From a virus, in IMG/VR virus record IMGVR_UViG_3300032309_002624, positions 1-64,000 of that record: a stretch of 64,000 nt of DNA. One strand, written 5' to 3'. Of the stretch, positions 44,084 through 52,172 are shown in pieces. Position numbers and translations under genes: made by a program. Below the pieces are notes generated by a model that made no database searches, had not been told where the DNA came from, and worked only from the letters and a program-made list of their open reading frames with translations. The first letter of the stretch is position 1. Every line of letters starts with the position of its first letter.

Positions 44084-45346
44084 ATGAAAATTTTTATTCA
44101 AATCGCATCTTACAGGGACCCACAATTAGTTCCAACAATTAAAGACATGATTGCAAATGCCAAGAAACCTAAAAACTTAGTATTCGCAATTGCAAGACAA
44201 TATAGCGAAACAGACGGTTTTGACAACTTAGACGAATACAGAAATGACAAAAGATTTAAAATCTTAGACATTCCTTATCAAGAAGCCAAGGGTGTTTGTT
44301 GGGCAAGAAACTTAACTCAACAACTTTATGACGGAGAAACATATACATTGCAGATTGATTCTCACATGAGATTCATAAAGGATTGGGATGATGTATTAAT
44401 TAAAATGATTAAGGGGCTCCAAAAGGATGGGCATAAGAAACCTCTACTTACGGGTTATGTCCCATCTTTTGACCCCGAAAATGACCCACAAGGAAGAGCA
44501 CAAGATGCTTGGAGAATGGCGTTTGATAGATTCATTCCTGAAGGTGCCGTATTCTTCTTACCTGAAACAATACCAGGTTGGAGAGAAATGACAAAACCTG
44601 TGACGGCAAGATTCTATTCAGCTCACTTCTGTTTTACTTTAGGAGAATTCTCAACTGAAGTTCAACACAACCCTGAATATTATTTCCACGGTGAAGAAAT
44701 TTCAATTGCTGCAAGAGCTTACACATGGGGTTATGATTTATTTCACCCTCATATCCCTGTAGTTTATCATGAATACACTCGTAAGGGTAGAACAAAACAA
44801 TGGGACGATGACAAAGGTTGGGGCGAAAGAAATAGAATTTCTCACTTAACAAATAGAAAGTTATTTGGTATGGATGGAGAAACTCAAGAAGGTCATGACG
44901 GACCATATGGATTCGGTACGGTAAGAACCTTAAGAGATTATGAAAGATATGCTGGATTATTATTTGAGAAAAGAGCTGTAGACCAACATTGTTTGGATAA
45001 GAAATATCCACCAAGTCCTGTTATTGAAGATGAACAAGAATGGTTAAATAGTTTCTCAACCATATACAAACATTGTATCGATGTAGGTTATTCAAGTGTA
45101 CCTGAAAAAGATTATAATTTTTGGGTTGTTGCCTTTCATGGTCCGAATGACGAAACTCTTTATAGACGAGATGCCGATAAAAATGAAATTGCTGGATTTA
45201 TGAGAGACCCTGACGGATACTGTAAAGTTTGGAGAGAATTTCCAACGACAGTGTTACCGTCATATTGGGTTGTTTGGCCTCACTCAGAATCTAAGGGTTG
45301 GTGTGATAGATTGACTGGTCAACTAAATCATAATCACGTTAGTTAA
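44084..45346 (+). CDS. GlcNAc-transferase family (Skp1-hydroxyproline type, GT60-like)
   Basis: 420 residues. Marks of PF11397: IFIQIASYRDPQLVPTI at the start, QEAKGVCWARNLTQQLY, the metal site IDSHMRF (D92-S-H94), GYVPSFDP, and YFHGEEISIAARAYTWGYD with the catalytic-side acid. In Dictyostelium this family adds GlcNAc to hydroxyproline of Skp1. Bacterial and viral members are uncharacterised as far as I know. The gene follows the Thr/Pro surface proteins directly, so Thr or Pro of those linkers are attractive acceptors. No late-type motif is visible upstream. Confidence 0.8.
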   Translation: MKIFIQIASYRDPQLVPTIKDMIANAKKPKNLVFAIARQYSETDGFDNLDEYRNDKRFKILDIPYQEAKGVCWARNLTQQLYDGETYTLQIDSHMRFIKDWDDVLIKMIKGLQKDGHKKPLLTGYVPSFDPENDPQGRAQDAWRMAFDRFIPEGAVFFLPETIPGWREMTKPVTARFYSAHFCFTLGEFSTEVQHNPEYYFHGEEISIAARAYTWGYDLFHPHIPVVYHEYTRKGRTKQWDDDKGWGERNRISHLTNRKLFGMDGETQEGHDGPYGFGTVRTLRDYERYAGLLFEKRAVDQHCLDKKYPPSPVIEDEQEWLNSFSTIYKHCIDVGYSSVPEKDYNFWVVAFHGPNDETLYRRDADKNEIAGFMRDPDGYCKVWREFPTTVLPSYWVVWPHSESKGWCDRLTGQLNHNHVS

Positions 45347-46092
45347 TGAAATTTTCAGAAATACCAAAGTTTGTTATAAATCTAGACAGAAGACCTGACC
45401 GATTAGAATCCATCACAAAAGAAATGGAATATATTGGTTGGGACTTTGAAAGATTTTCGGCAATTGATACAAACTCATATATGGGTATTACAAAATCTAC
45501 TTTTGAAATTATTAAAATGGCAAAAGAAAGAAAATACCCAAGAGTTATGATTATTGAGGATGATTGTGGATTTATGCCTTACTCGAAAGATTTGTTACAA
45601 CAAATTGAAACTTCATGTCCTGACTTGAAATTTGCTATGTTAAATTTAGGTCCAACACAAAATAGACCAATCAATGTTAGTGAGAATTGTGAGTTACTTT
45701 TTGATATGACAAATACACCTGAGTCATCCGAGGATGCTAGAGGTATATATGGTGCTAATATGGTAATATATGATGAGTCAATTTATGATACGATATTTGA
45801 CATCTCATTAACAGCGTTCACATCAAGTGGAGAATATTTTTTCGCTTTGGATGATTACACATATCGTTTCATTGTCCAAAAACATCAAAGCTATTGTCCT
45901 ATTTTACCTATCGCACCTCAAAAAACAAGTTACTCAAATATATCTGAGGGTATATATAATAATTGGTACATGCAAACATATAATTGGAACAGATGGTGTC
46001 CTCGTAAGATACCTAGTGAGTTTATGGACCAATATAAAGTTCAAGAAATGAAAGACAGGAACGAACATCACAAATTTTATTATGTCAGTTAA
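45346..46092 (+). CDS. Family 25-like glycosyltransferase
   Basis: 248 residues. IPKFVINLDRRPDRLESI at the N terminus and VMIIEDDCGF with E71-D72-D73 match GT25 (LPS and collagen beta-galactosyltransferases). ISLTAFTSSGEYFFALDDYTYRF gives the second acidic site. It shares one base with the upstream gene and overlaps the downstream one by 11 bases. In animals this family modifies hydroxylysine of collagen, in bacteria LPS. Confidence 0.78.
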   Translation: MKFSEIPKFVINLDRRPDRLESITKEMEYIGWDFERFSAIDTNSYMGITKSTFEIIKMAKERKYPRVMIIEDDCGFMPYSKDLLQQIETSCPDLKFAMLNLGPTQNRPINVSENCELLFDMTNTPESSEDARGIYGANMVIYDESIYDTIFDISLTAFTSSGEYFFALDDYTYRFIVQKHQSYCPILPIAPQKTSYSNISEGIYNNWYMQTYNWNRWCPRKIPSEFMDQYKVQEMKDRNEHHKFYYVS

Positions 46093-46963
46093 ATTTATTA
46101 CATCAATTTATAGTGACCTTTATGGTACTGAGTTTGGCGGTAGAGTCAATCGAGGTGGTCATTACAGATACAGTTTATTGTCATTATTAAAAATGACCGA
46201 CGCAGATTTTCTTTGTTATACATCAGATAGAGAATTATCATCATTAGAAAATTTTTTTTATCAAGACAATGGAATTTCAAATGAAAAATTAAAGTTTCAG
46301 GTTTTTGATATTTCACAAACAAAATTCAAAGATTTAATCAATCAATATAAAAATATTGACGAAACAAAAAAATCTGACAGATGTGTTGAAATACAATACT
46401 CAAAGTTTCACTGGTGGTGGAATGAAGATAAATCCTATGATTATTATTATTGGATTGATGCTGGTTTATCACATTGTGGTTTGATACCATTAAAGTATTT
46501 GACAGATGATGGATTAGTCAGAAGATATTATGAAAGTAATTTATTCAATAATGATTTTTTAAAGAACGTTATCGAAGATACTGGTGATAAATTTTTATTA
46601 TTAGGAAAAGAAAATGACAGAAATTTTTGGTCGGGAACTGTAGACAGAAAGTGGTATAAAGAATATGATAGAAGTATCCACATAATTGGTGGATTATTTG
46701 GAGGACATAGGGATAAGTGGGATGAAATGGTAAACTTGTTTGAAGATTATTTACAGAAAGTAATGGTCGACGGTCAAGGTATTCCTCACGAAGAACATAT
46801 TATGACATTAATGTTTTTCAATCACAAAGAACTTTTCGAAAGAAAACATTTTGATATTTGGTGGTGTAGAGACAATGCACCCCAAGGGGTTTCAGATGAA
46901 CTCTTCCAACAAAATAAGAGTTTCTATAAAATATTAGAAGAATTTAACAGAATATATGAGTAA
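46082..46963 (+). CDS. HtrL/YibB-like glycosyltransferase family protein
   Basis: 293 residues. KFHWWWNEDKSYDYYYWIDAGLSHCG is the acidic Y-W-I-D-A-G site of HtrL/YibB proteins, IIGGLFGGHRDKWDEM and PHEEHIMTLMFF follow as in the family. HtrL proteins are linked to LPS and are considered glycosyltransferase-like. Overlaps the next gene, a two-domain relative, by 8 bases. Confidence 0.65.
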   Translation: MSVKFITSIYSDLYGTEFGGRVNRGGHYRYSLLSLLKMTDADFLCYTSDRELSSLENFFYQDNGISNEKLKFQVFDISQTKFKDLINQYKNIDETKKSDRCVEIQYSKFHWWWNEDKSYDYYYWIDAGLSHCGLIPLKYLTDDGLVRRYYESNLFNNDFLKNVIEDTGDKFLLLGKENDRNFWSGTVDRKWYKEYDRSIHIIGGLFGGHRDKWDEMVNLFEDYLQKVMVDGQGIPHEEHIMTLMFFNHKELFERKHFDIWWCRDNAPQGVSDELFQQNKSFYKILEEFNRIYE

Positions 46964-48632
46964 CATAACTTTAGTAACAGGCATTTGGGATATCGGTAGA
47001 GGAGAATTGACTGAAGGTTGGAGTAGGTCATTCCAACATTATTTAGATAAATTTGAACAACTATTACAAGTTGAGGAAAATTTAATAATCTTTGGTGATG
47101 AGGAATTAAAAGATTTCGTATTTCAACACAGAAAACCTGAGACCACTCAGTTTATAACAAGGCCGTTGAGTTGGTTTACCAACTCAGAATTTTTTCCTAT
47201 GATACAAAAAATCAGAACCAACCCTGACTGGTACAATTTGTCTGGTTGGTTAAAGGAATCGACACAGGGTAGATTGGAAAACTACAATCCTTTAGTGATG
47301 TCTAAAATGTTTTTGTTACATGATGCCAAAATTATGGACCAGTTTAATTCGGAATACATGTTTTGGATTGATGGTGGATTAACAAATACTGTTCATCCAG
47401 GTTATTTCACCCATGATAAAGTATTGAATAAACTAACAAAATATATTTCTAAGTTTTCTTTTATCTGTTTTCCTTATGGAGCTGAAAGGGAAATACACGG
47501 ATTTGAATACAATCAACTTAATTTAATTGCGGGTGCGAAGGTAGACAAAGTGGCCCGAGGAGGTTTTTTTGGTGGTCCAAAAAGTTCTATTGCTGACATG
47601 AACGGAATATATTATGGTCTACTCAAAAGTACTTTACAAGATGGATATATGGGTACTGAGGAATCTATTTTCAGTATTATGTCATATAAACATTCAGATT
47701 TAATTAACTATTTTGAGATTGAACCAAATGGTTTAGTTGGTAAGTTTTTCGAGGATTTGAAAAATGACAACTTAAAAGTAAAAAATGAAAGTACTGTAAA
47801 GGTTGTAAACAATTTAGATACCAATAAAGTTGGTTTATACGTAATCACATTCAATAGTCCTAAACAGTTTAGGACCTTAATTGATTCAATGTTAGAGTAC
47901 GATAAAGATTATTTAAATAAAACAACTAAGTTTTTATTGGATAATTCAAGCGATTTATCGACAACCGAACAATATACAGCAATATGTGAAGAATATGGAT
48001 TCGAACATATTAAGAAAGATAATTTAGGTATTTGTGGTGGTAGACAATGGATTGCAGAACATTTTGAAAATGAAACTGATTTAGATTATTATCTTTTCTT
48101 CGAAGACGATATGTTCTTCTATCCTCATGAAGGACATGTGTGTAGAAATGGATTCAATAGATACGTTCCGAACTTATATTCTAAATCTTTGGAAATCATC
48201 AAAAAAGAAAATTTTGATTTTTTAAAGTTAAACTACAGCGAATTTTACGGTGATAACGGAACTCAGTGGTCTTGGTACAATGTACCTCAACATGTAAGAA
48301 GTGAGTTTTGGCCCGACAAACCAAGATTACCTGAAATGGGTTTAGACCCTAATGCACCAAAAACTGAATTTAGTGCGGTATTATCACATAAAGGTTTACC
48401 ATATGCTGTAGGTGAGGTTTACTATTGTAACTGGCCACAAATAGTTAGTAGAACGGGAAACAAGAAAATGTTTTTAGATACAACATGGGCTCACCCATTT
48501 GAACAAACATGGATGAGTCATATGTATCAATTGGTGAAAAAGGACGAATTGTATCCTGGATTATTACTGTTAACACCAACAGAACACGACAGATTCGAAC
48601 ATTACGATAGGGGGCTTCGTAAAGAGTCATAA
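46956..48632 (+). CDS. Two-domain glycosyltransferase: HtrL/YibB plus GT-A
   Basis: 558 residues. Residues 1-270 are an HtrL/YibB domain (TLVTGIWDIGRGEL, YMFWIDGGLTNTV, ARGGFFGGPKSSI, GTEESIFSIMSY). Residues about 288-558 are a GT-A domain (VGLYVITFNSPKQFRTLID, KDNLGICGGRQWIAEHF, YYLFFEDDMFFYPHEG with the DxD-like site). The last 60 residues (GNKKMFLDTTWAHPFEQTWMSHMY) look like an acceptor-binding part. It ends a four-gene glycosyltransferase operon that begins at 44084. Confidence 0.72.
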   Translation: MSNITLVTGIWDIGRGELTEGWSRSFQHYLDKFEQLLQVEENLIIFGDEELKDFVFQHRKPETTQFITRPLSWFTNSEFFPMIQKIRTNPDWYNLSGWLKESTQGRLENYNPLVMSKMFLLHDAKIMDQFNSEYMFWIDGGLTNTVHPGYFTHDKVLNKLTKYISKFSFICFPYGAEREIHGFEYNQLNLIAGAKVDKVARGGFFGGPKSSIADMNGIYYGLLKSTLQDGYMGTEESIFSIMSYKHSDLINYFEIEPNGLVGKFFEDLKNDNLKVKNESTVKVVNNLDTNKVGLYVITFNSPKQFRTLIDSMLEYDKDYLNKTTKFLLDNSSDLSTTEQYTAICEEYGFEHIKKDNLGICGGRQWIAEHFENETDLDYYLFFEDDMFFYPHEGHVCRNGFNRYVPNLYSKSLEIIKKENFDFLKLNYSEFYGDNGTQWSWYNVPQHVRSEFWPDKPRLPEMGLDPNAPKTEFSAVLSHKGLPYAVGEVYYCNWPQIVSRTGNKKMFLDTTWAHPFEQTWMSHMYQLVKKDELYPGLLLLTPTEHDRFEHYDRGLRKES

Positions 48633-48637
48633 CAGTA

Positions 48638-48646
48638 TATTTATTG
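48638..48646 (+). promoter_or_regulatory. Late-promoter-like motif TATTTATTG
   Basis: Two bases before the ATG at 48649, six bases after the stop of the preceding glycosyltransferase. Confidence 0.45.
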
Positions 48647-48648
48647 TT

Positions 48649-49026
48649 ATGGAATTTTATATCAAGAAGAATGCAACACTTCCTGTACTAAAAATGCAGG
48701 TTGTAAAAGATGGAAGAGCGGGGTATCAACAACTAATGGAGGACCTTGAGGTTTCTACAATATTTTTTACTATGATTGATGTAGAAAGTGGTATCCCTAA
48801 AATAGTTTCCGCTCCATGCGAAATTGTTGCCTTAATATTACCTGAAGGGGCGGCTACCGAATATTATATTTATTTCAAATTTACGGCAAGAGATACAAAT
48901 ACTCCTGGTAGATACCAAGGACAATTCTTAATCAGAAATGATGAAGGTAGTTTAATTTTACCTATTAGAGAAGAACTTTATATCAATGTACAAGATAGTT
49001 TCATTTCAGAAACTGCATGTTGTTAA
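48649..49026 (+). CDS. Small beta-rich protein, BppU-N-like
   Basis: 125 residues. The pattern YIKKNATLPVLKMQVV, FFTMIDVESGIPKI and TPGRYQGQFLIRN resembles the N-terminal Ig-like domain of baseplate upper proteins (BppU). A virion attachment or adaptor role is likely. It has its own late-type motif and lies directly before the DNA polymerase leader. Confidence 0.5.
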   Translation: MEFYIKKNATLPVLKMQVVKDGRAGYQQLMEDLEVSTIFFTMIDVESGIPKIVSAPCEIVALILPEGAATEYYIYFKFTARDTNTPGRYQGQFLIRNDEGSLILPIREELYINVQDSFISETACC

Positions 49027-49052
49027 TTTGATTACTCAGAAAAATTGTTTAA

Positions 49053-49061
49053 TATTTATAT
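49053..49061 (+). promoter_or_regulatory. Late-promoter-like motif TATTTATAT
   Basis: A TATTTAT motif 61 bases before the polymerase start. Its ending differs from the others and its distance is larger. DNA polymerase is normally an early or middle gene, so this may be a chance match. Confidence 0.35.
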
Positions 49062-49078
49062 ACGATGAGGAAGGTAAA

Positions 49079-49096
49079 TTTCACGACAGTGTGAAA
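49079..49096 (+). promoter_or_regulatory. Leader hairpin before DNA polymerase
   Basis: TTTCAC / GTGAAA with loop GACAGT, located 26 bases before the polymerase start codon. In T4 and RB69, gp43 represses its own translation by binding a hairpin operator at its ribosome binding site. This hairpin is in a similar place but a little farther upstream. Function is inference. Confidence 0.4.
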
Positions 49097-49122
49097 GCCA
49101 ATAAACCACTCGTGTATTAGAT

Positions 49123-51846
49123 ATGTTTACAGAACAAGAAATTGAATCGTTCCTACACGGAAACGACCCTGAAGAATTTATAGTCGCTATTGAGTTCGAC
49201 TACGCATCCAACTCCATTTTTAAAGTAAAAGAGATTCCTGGTAAAGGAAAAGAAATTCGTAAAGATACGTTTACTCCATTCGCGTGGGTAGGTGATTTAC
49301 GAGACATCAACTTTTATGGTGGTTCAAAGGCTGCTCAGAAAGAAGCCATGACCAAACATGGTATAATGATTGATAAACTCGAAACACACGGAAACGAAAG
49401 ATTACAAAAGGGTATGACGTATATTGTCAAATCTCTTAAGGGTTACCGTGAATTGGTTCAGTTTTTCAGAGAAGGTGGATGTGACCCTTGGGGAGAGAGA
49501 ACCAAGGATAAGGTTATGATTCTACCTCCTGTGGAACAATATCTAATATCAAAAGAAAAAAGATTATTCAAAGGATTTGAAGATTATAATCAAGTTACCA
49601 GACTTGTATTTGACTTGGAGACGACCTCTTTAGAACCTAAGGACGGTCGTATATTCATGATTGGAATTAAATCAAATAAGGGTTATCATAAAGTAATTGA
49701 ATGTATTGATGAATCTCAAGAAAGAGGTGCCATCATAGAATTCTTTGATATCATAGACCAACTTAAACCAAGTATTATTGGTGGATATAATTCAGCGAAC
49801 TTCGACTGGCATTGGATATTCGAAAGATGTTCTATCTTGAACATTGACCCGAAAAAGATTTGTAAATCCCTCCACCCACAACATTCATTCACAAGAAAGG
49901 AAAGTATGTTAAAGCTTGCAAACGAAGTGGAACCGTTTACACAAACCTCAATTTGGGGTTATAATGTTATTGATATCATCCATGCTGTACGTAGAGCTCA
50001 AGCGATTAACTCGAGCATCAAATCCGCTGGTTTGAAATACATTACACAATATATTAATGCTGAAGCTCCTGACCGAGTATACATTGACCATTTGGATATT
50101 GGACCTTTCTACACTAAGAAAGAAGAATATTGGTTGAACATACAAAACGGTAATTACAGAAAAGTAGGTTTAGACCCTAAGATTGATACAATTTGTGAAA
50201 GTCGCGAGGACGTATACCTAAAAACTACAGGAGACAATTTGGTTGAAAGATATCTTGACGATGACTTGGATGAAACCCTCAAGGTAGACCAAGAGTTTAA
50301 TCAAGGTTCATTCTTACTTGCGGCGATGATTCCAACAACCTACGAGAGAGTATCCACCATGGGTACGGCAACTCTATGGAAAATGTTGATGTTGGCTTGG
50401 TCGTACAAGAACAACTTAGCAATACCTGCCAAGGAATCGAAGACTGACTTCGTAGGAGGTCTTTCTCGACTACTTAAAGTTGGGTATAGTAAAGATGTAC
50501 TCAAGCTCGACTTCTCGTCTCTATATCCTTCTATTCAACTTGTACATGATGTTTTTCCTGATTGTGATGTTACAGGTGCAATGAAAGGAATGTTGAAGTG
50601 GTTCCGTGATACTCGTATCAAATACAAGAACTTGGCTGAGGAGTATTATACAATAGATAAGAAGAAGTCAGAATCATATGGTAATAAACAATTACCGATT
50701 AAGATTTTCATTAACTCCATGTTCGGTGCGTTGTCGGCTCCTCAGGTTTATGCATGGGGTGACATGTATATGGGAGAACAGATTACTTGTACGGGTAGAC
50801 AATATCTTCGTCAGATGATTAGGTTCTTTATGTCAAAAGGTTATGTTCCTTTGGTAATGGATACTGACGGTGTGAACTTCTCAACTCCTCAAGATGCTAA
50901 GGATAGAGTTTATGTTGGTCGTGGTTTGAATTGGAAAGTTAAATTAGGTAAAGAATATTTTGGACCTGAAGCTGATGTTGCCGAATACAATGACATATTC
51001 ATGAGAGGTGAAATGGCATTAGATACCGATGGTGTTTGGCCGTCATGTATCAATTTGGCTCGTAAGAACTATGCGGTTATGGATGCTAAGGGTAAGATTA
51101 AATTAACGGGTAACAGTATCAAATCTAAGAAGTTACCAATATATATTGAGGAATTTTTAGACAAGGGTATTAAAATGTTACTCAAGGGTGAGGGTAAGGA
51201 ATTTGTTGAATATTACTATGAGTATCTACAGAAAATATTTGATAAGCAAATACCGTTATCTAAAATTGCTCAGAGAGCTAAAGTAAAGTTATCACTTGAC
51301 GAATACAAAAAACGTTTGACAACCAAAACTAAAGCGGGTAATAGTATGTCAAGAATGGCACATATGGAGTTGGCAATAGAAAACAACTTGAATGTAAACC
51401 TAGGTGATATTATTTTGTACGTCAACAATGGAATCAAAGCATCACACGGTGATGTACAAAAAAAGGGTGATGGTGTACAACTTAACTGTTACATGTTAGA
51501 TAAAGATATTTTGGACAATGACCCAACATTGACAGGTGATTATAACGTTCCAAGAGCAATTGTTACATTCAACAAAAGAATTGAACCCCTGATGGTAGTA
51601 TTCAAGGACGACGTTAGAAATGGGTTGATTGTTGCTGACCCTGAAAAACGTGGGATATTCACCGCAGGTCAGTGTGAATTAATAAATGGACATCCGTTGT
51701 CTGATGGAGACCAAGACAGGTTACAAGAAGATGTATTAGACATCACAGAACAAGAATTGAAGTATTGGGAAAAAAGAGGACTCAGTCCTAATTATATGTA
51801 TGATTTAGCCGAAGAAGGGTGGGAAAATAAACTTATGACTGTTTAA
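49123..51846 (+). CDS. 43: Family B DNA polymerase gp43
   Basis: 907 residues (T4: 898). Exonuclease motifs: ExoI FDLETTS near 164, ExoII GGYNSANFDWHW. Polymerase motifs: A is DFSSLYPSIQ near 463, B KIFINSMFGALS near 527, C MDTDGVNF with D580-T-D582. Motif C has G583 where T4 has Ser, and motifs A and B are only about 64 residues apart, much closer than in T4, so the fingers are short. All catalytic Asp are present. It replicates the phage genome with proofreading. The 3' end converges on the gene at 51833 with a 14-base overlap. Confidence 0.95.
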   Translation: MFTEQEIESFLHGNDPEEFIVAIEFDYASNSIFKVKEIPGKGKEIRKDTFTPFAWVGDLRDINFYGGSKAAQKEAMTKHGIMIDKLETHGNERLQKGMTYIVKSLKGYRELVQFFREGGCDPWGERTKDKVMILPPVEQYLISKEKRLFKGFEDYNQVTRLVFDLETTSLEPKDGRIFMIGIKSNKGYHKVIECIDESQERGAIIEFFDIIDQLKPSIIGGYNSANFDWHWIFERCSILNIDPKKICKSLHPQHSFTRKESMLKLANEVEPFTQTSIWGYNVIDIIHAVRRAQAINSSIKSAGLKYITQYINAEAPDRVYIDHLDIGPFYTKKEEYWLNIQNGNYRKVGLDPKIDTICESREDVYLKTTGDNLVERYLDDDLDETLKVDQEFNQGSFLLAAMIPTTYERVSTMGTATLWKMLMLAWSYKNNLAIPAKESKTDFVGGLSRLLKVGYSKDVLKLDFSSLYPSIQLVHDVFPDCDVTGAMKGMLKWFRDTRIKYKNLAEEYYTIDKKKSESYGNKQLPIKIFINSMFGALSAPQVYAWGDMYMGEQITCTGRQYLRQMIRFFMSKGYVPLVMDTDGVNFSTPQDAKDRVYVGRGLNWKVKLGKEYFGPEADVAEYNDIFMRGEMALDTDGVWPSCINLARKNYAVMDAKGKIKLTGNSIKSKKLPIYIEEFLDKGIKMLLKGEGKEFVEYYYEYLQKIFDKQIPLSKIAQRAKVKLSLDEYKKRLTTKTKAGNSMSRMAHMELAIENNLNVNLGDIILYVNNGIKASHGDVQKKGDGVQLNCYMLDKDILDNDPTLTGDYNVPRAIVTFNKRIEPLMVVFKDDVRNGLIVADPEKRGIFTAGQCELINGHPLSDGDQDRLQEDVLDITEQELKYWEKRGLSPNYMYDLAEEGWENKLMTV

Positions 51847-52168
51847 GTCCATCAGATGAAAGGATATACCAATTTCCACCAACAAATCTAAATTCAATAC
51901 AAGCAAACTTATCTACAACAACCTCATCATATTCCTCGTCGATTTTTCCGACATCAGGTCTTATGGTGAGGTTTGTCATTGACTTAACAACAATATGGTC
52001 GGTAGTTGATGAATCTAATGTAACAAACGATTGTGCAACTCCTCTAATGATGATACAACTTTCTCCGTTTGTTCTATAATCTAACTCTGATACGACAGAT
52101 ATTTCTGAAGTATTAATTGCTATTCCATTAATTATTCTTCTTGACGGTATCGATTTTACTATTGCCAT
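51833..52168 (-). CDS. Hypothetical small virion-type protein
   Basis: 111 residues, beta-rich: SELDYRTNGESCIIIRG, FVTLDSSTTDHIVVKSMTNLTI, and a C-terminal FRFVGGNWYIL. This style (a capping domain with ending W-Y-I-L) is common in phage structural proteins. It follows the neck gene gp13 by 4 bases and so is in the late operon headed by the motif at 53304. Confidence 0.5.
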   Translation of the reverse strand: MAIVKSIPSRRIINGIAINTSEISVVSELDYRTNGESCIIIRGVAQSFVTLDSSTTDHIVVKSMTNLTIRPDVGKIDEEYDEVVVDKFACIEFRFVGGNWYILSSDGLKQS

Positions 52169-52172
52169 AAAA

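Noticed and set aside
49061-49093. A tiny leader peptide (ATG at 49064, nine codons) before the polymerase
   Set aside because: Too short to support, and the hairpin explains the same bases better.
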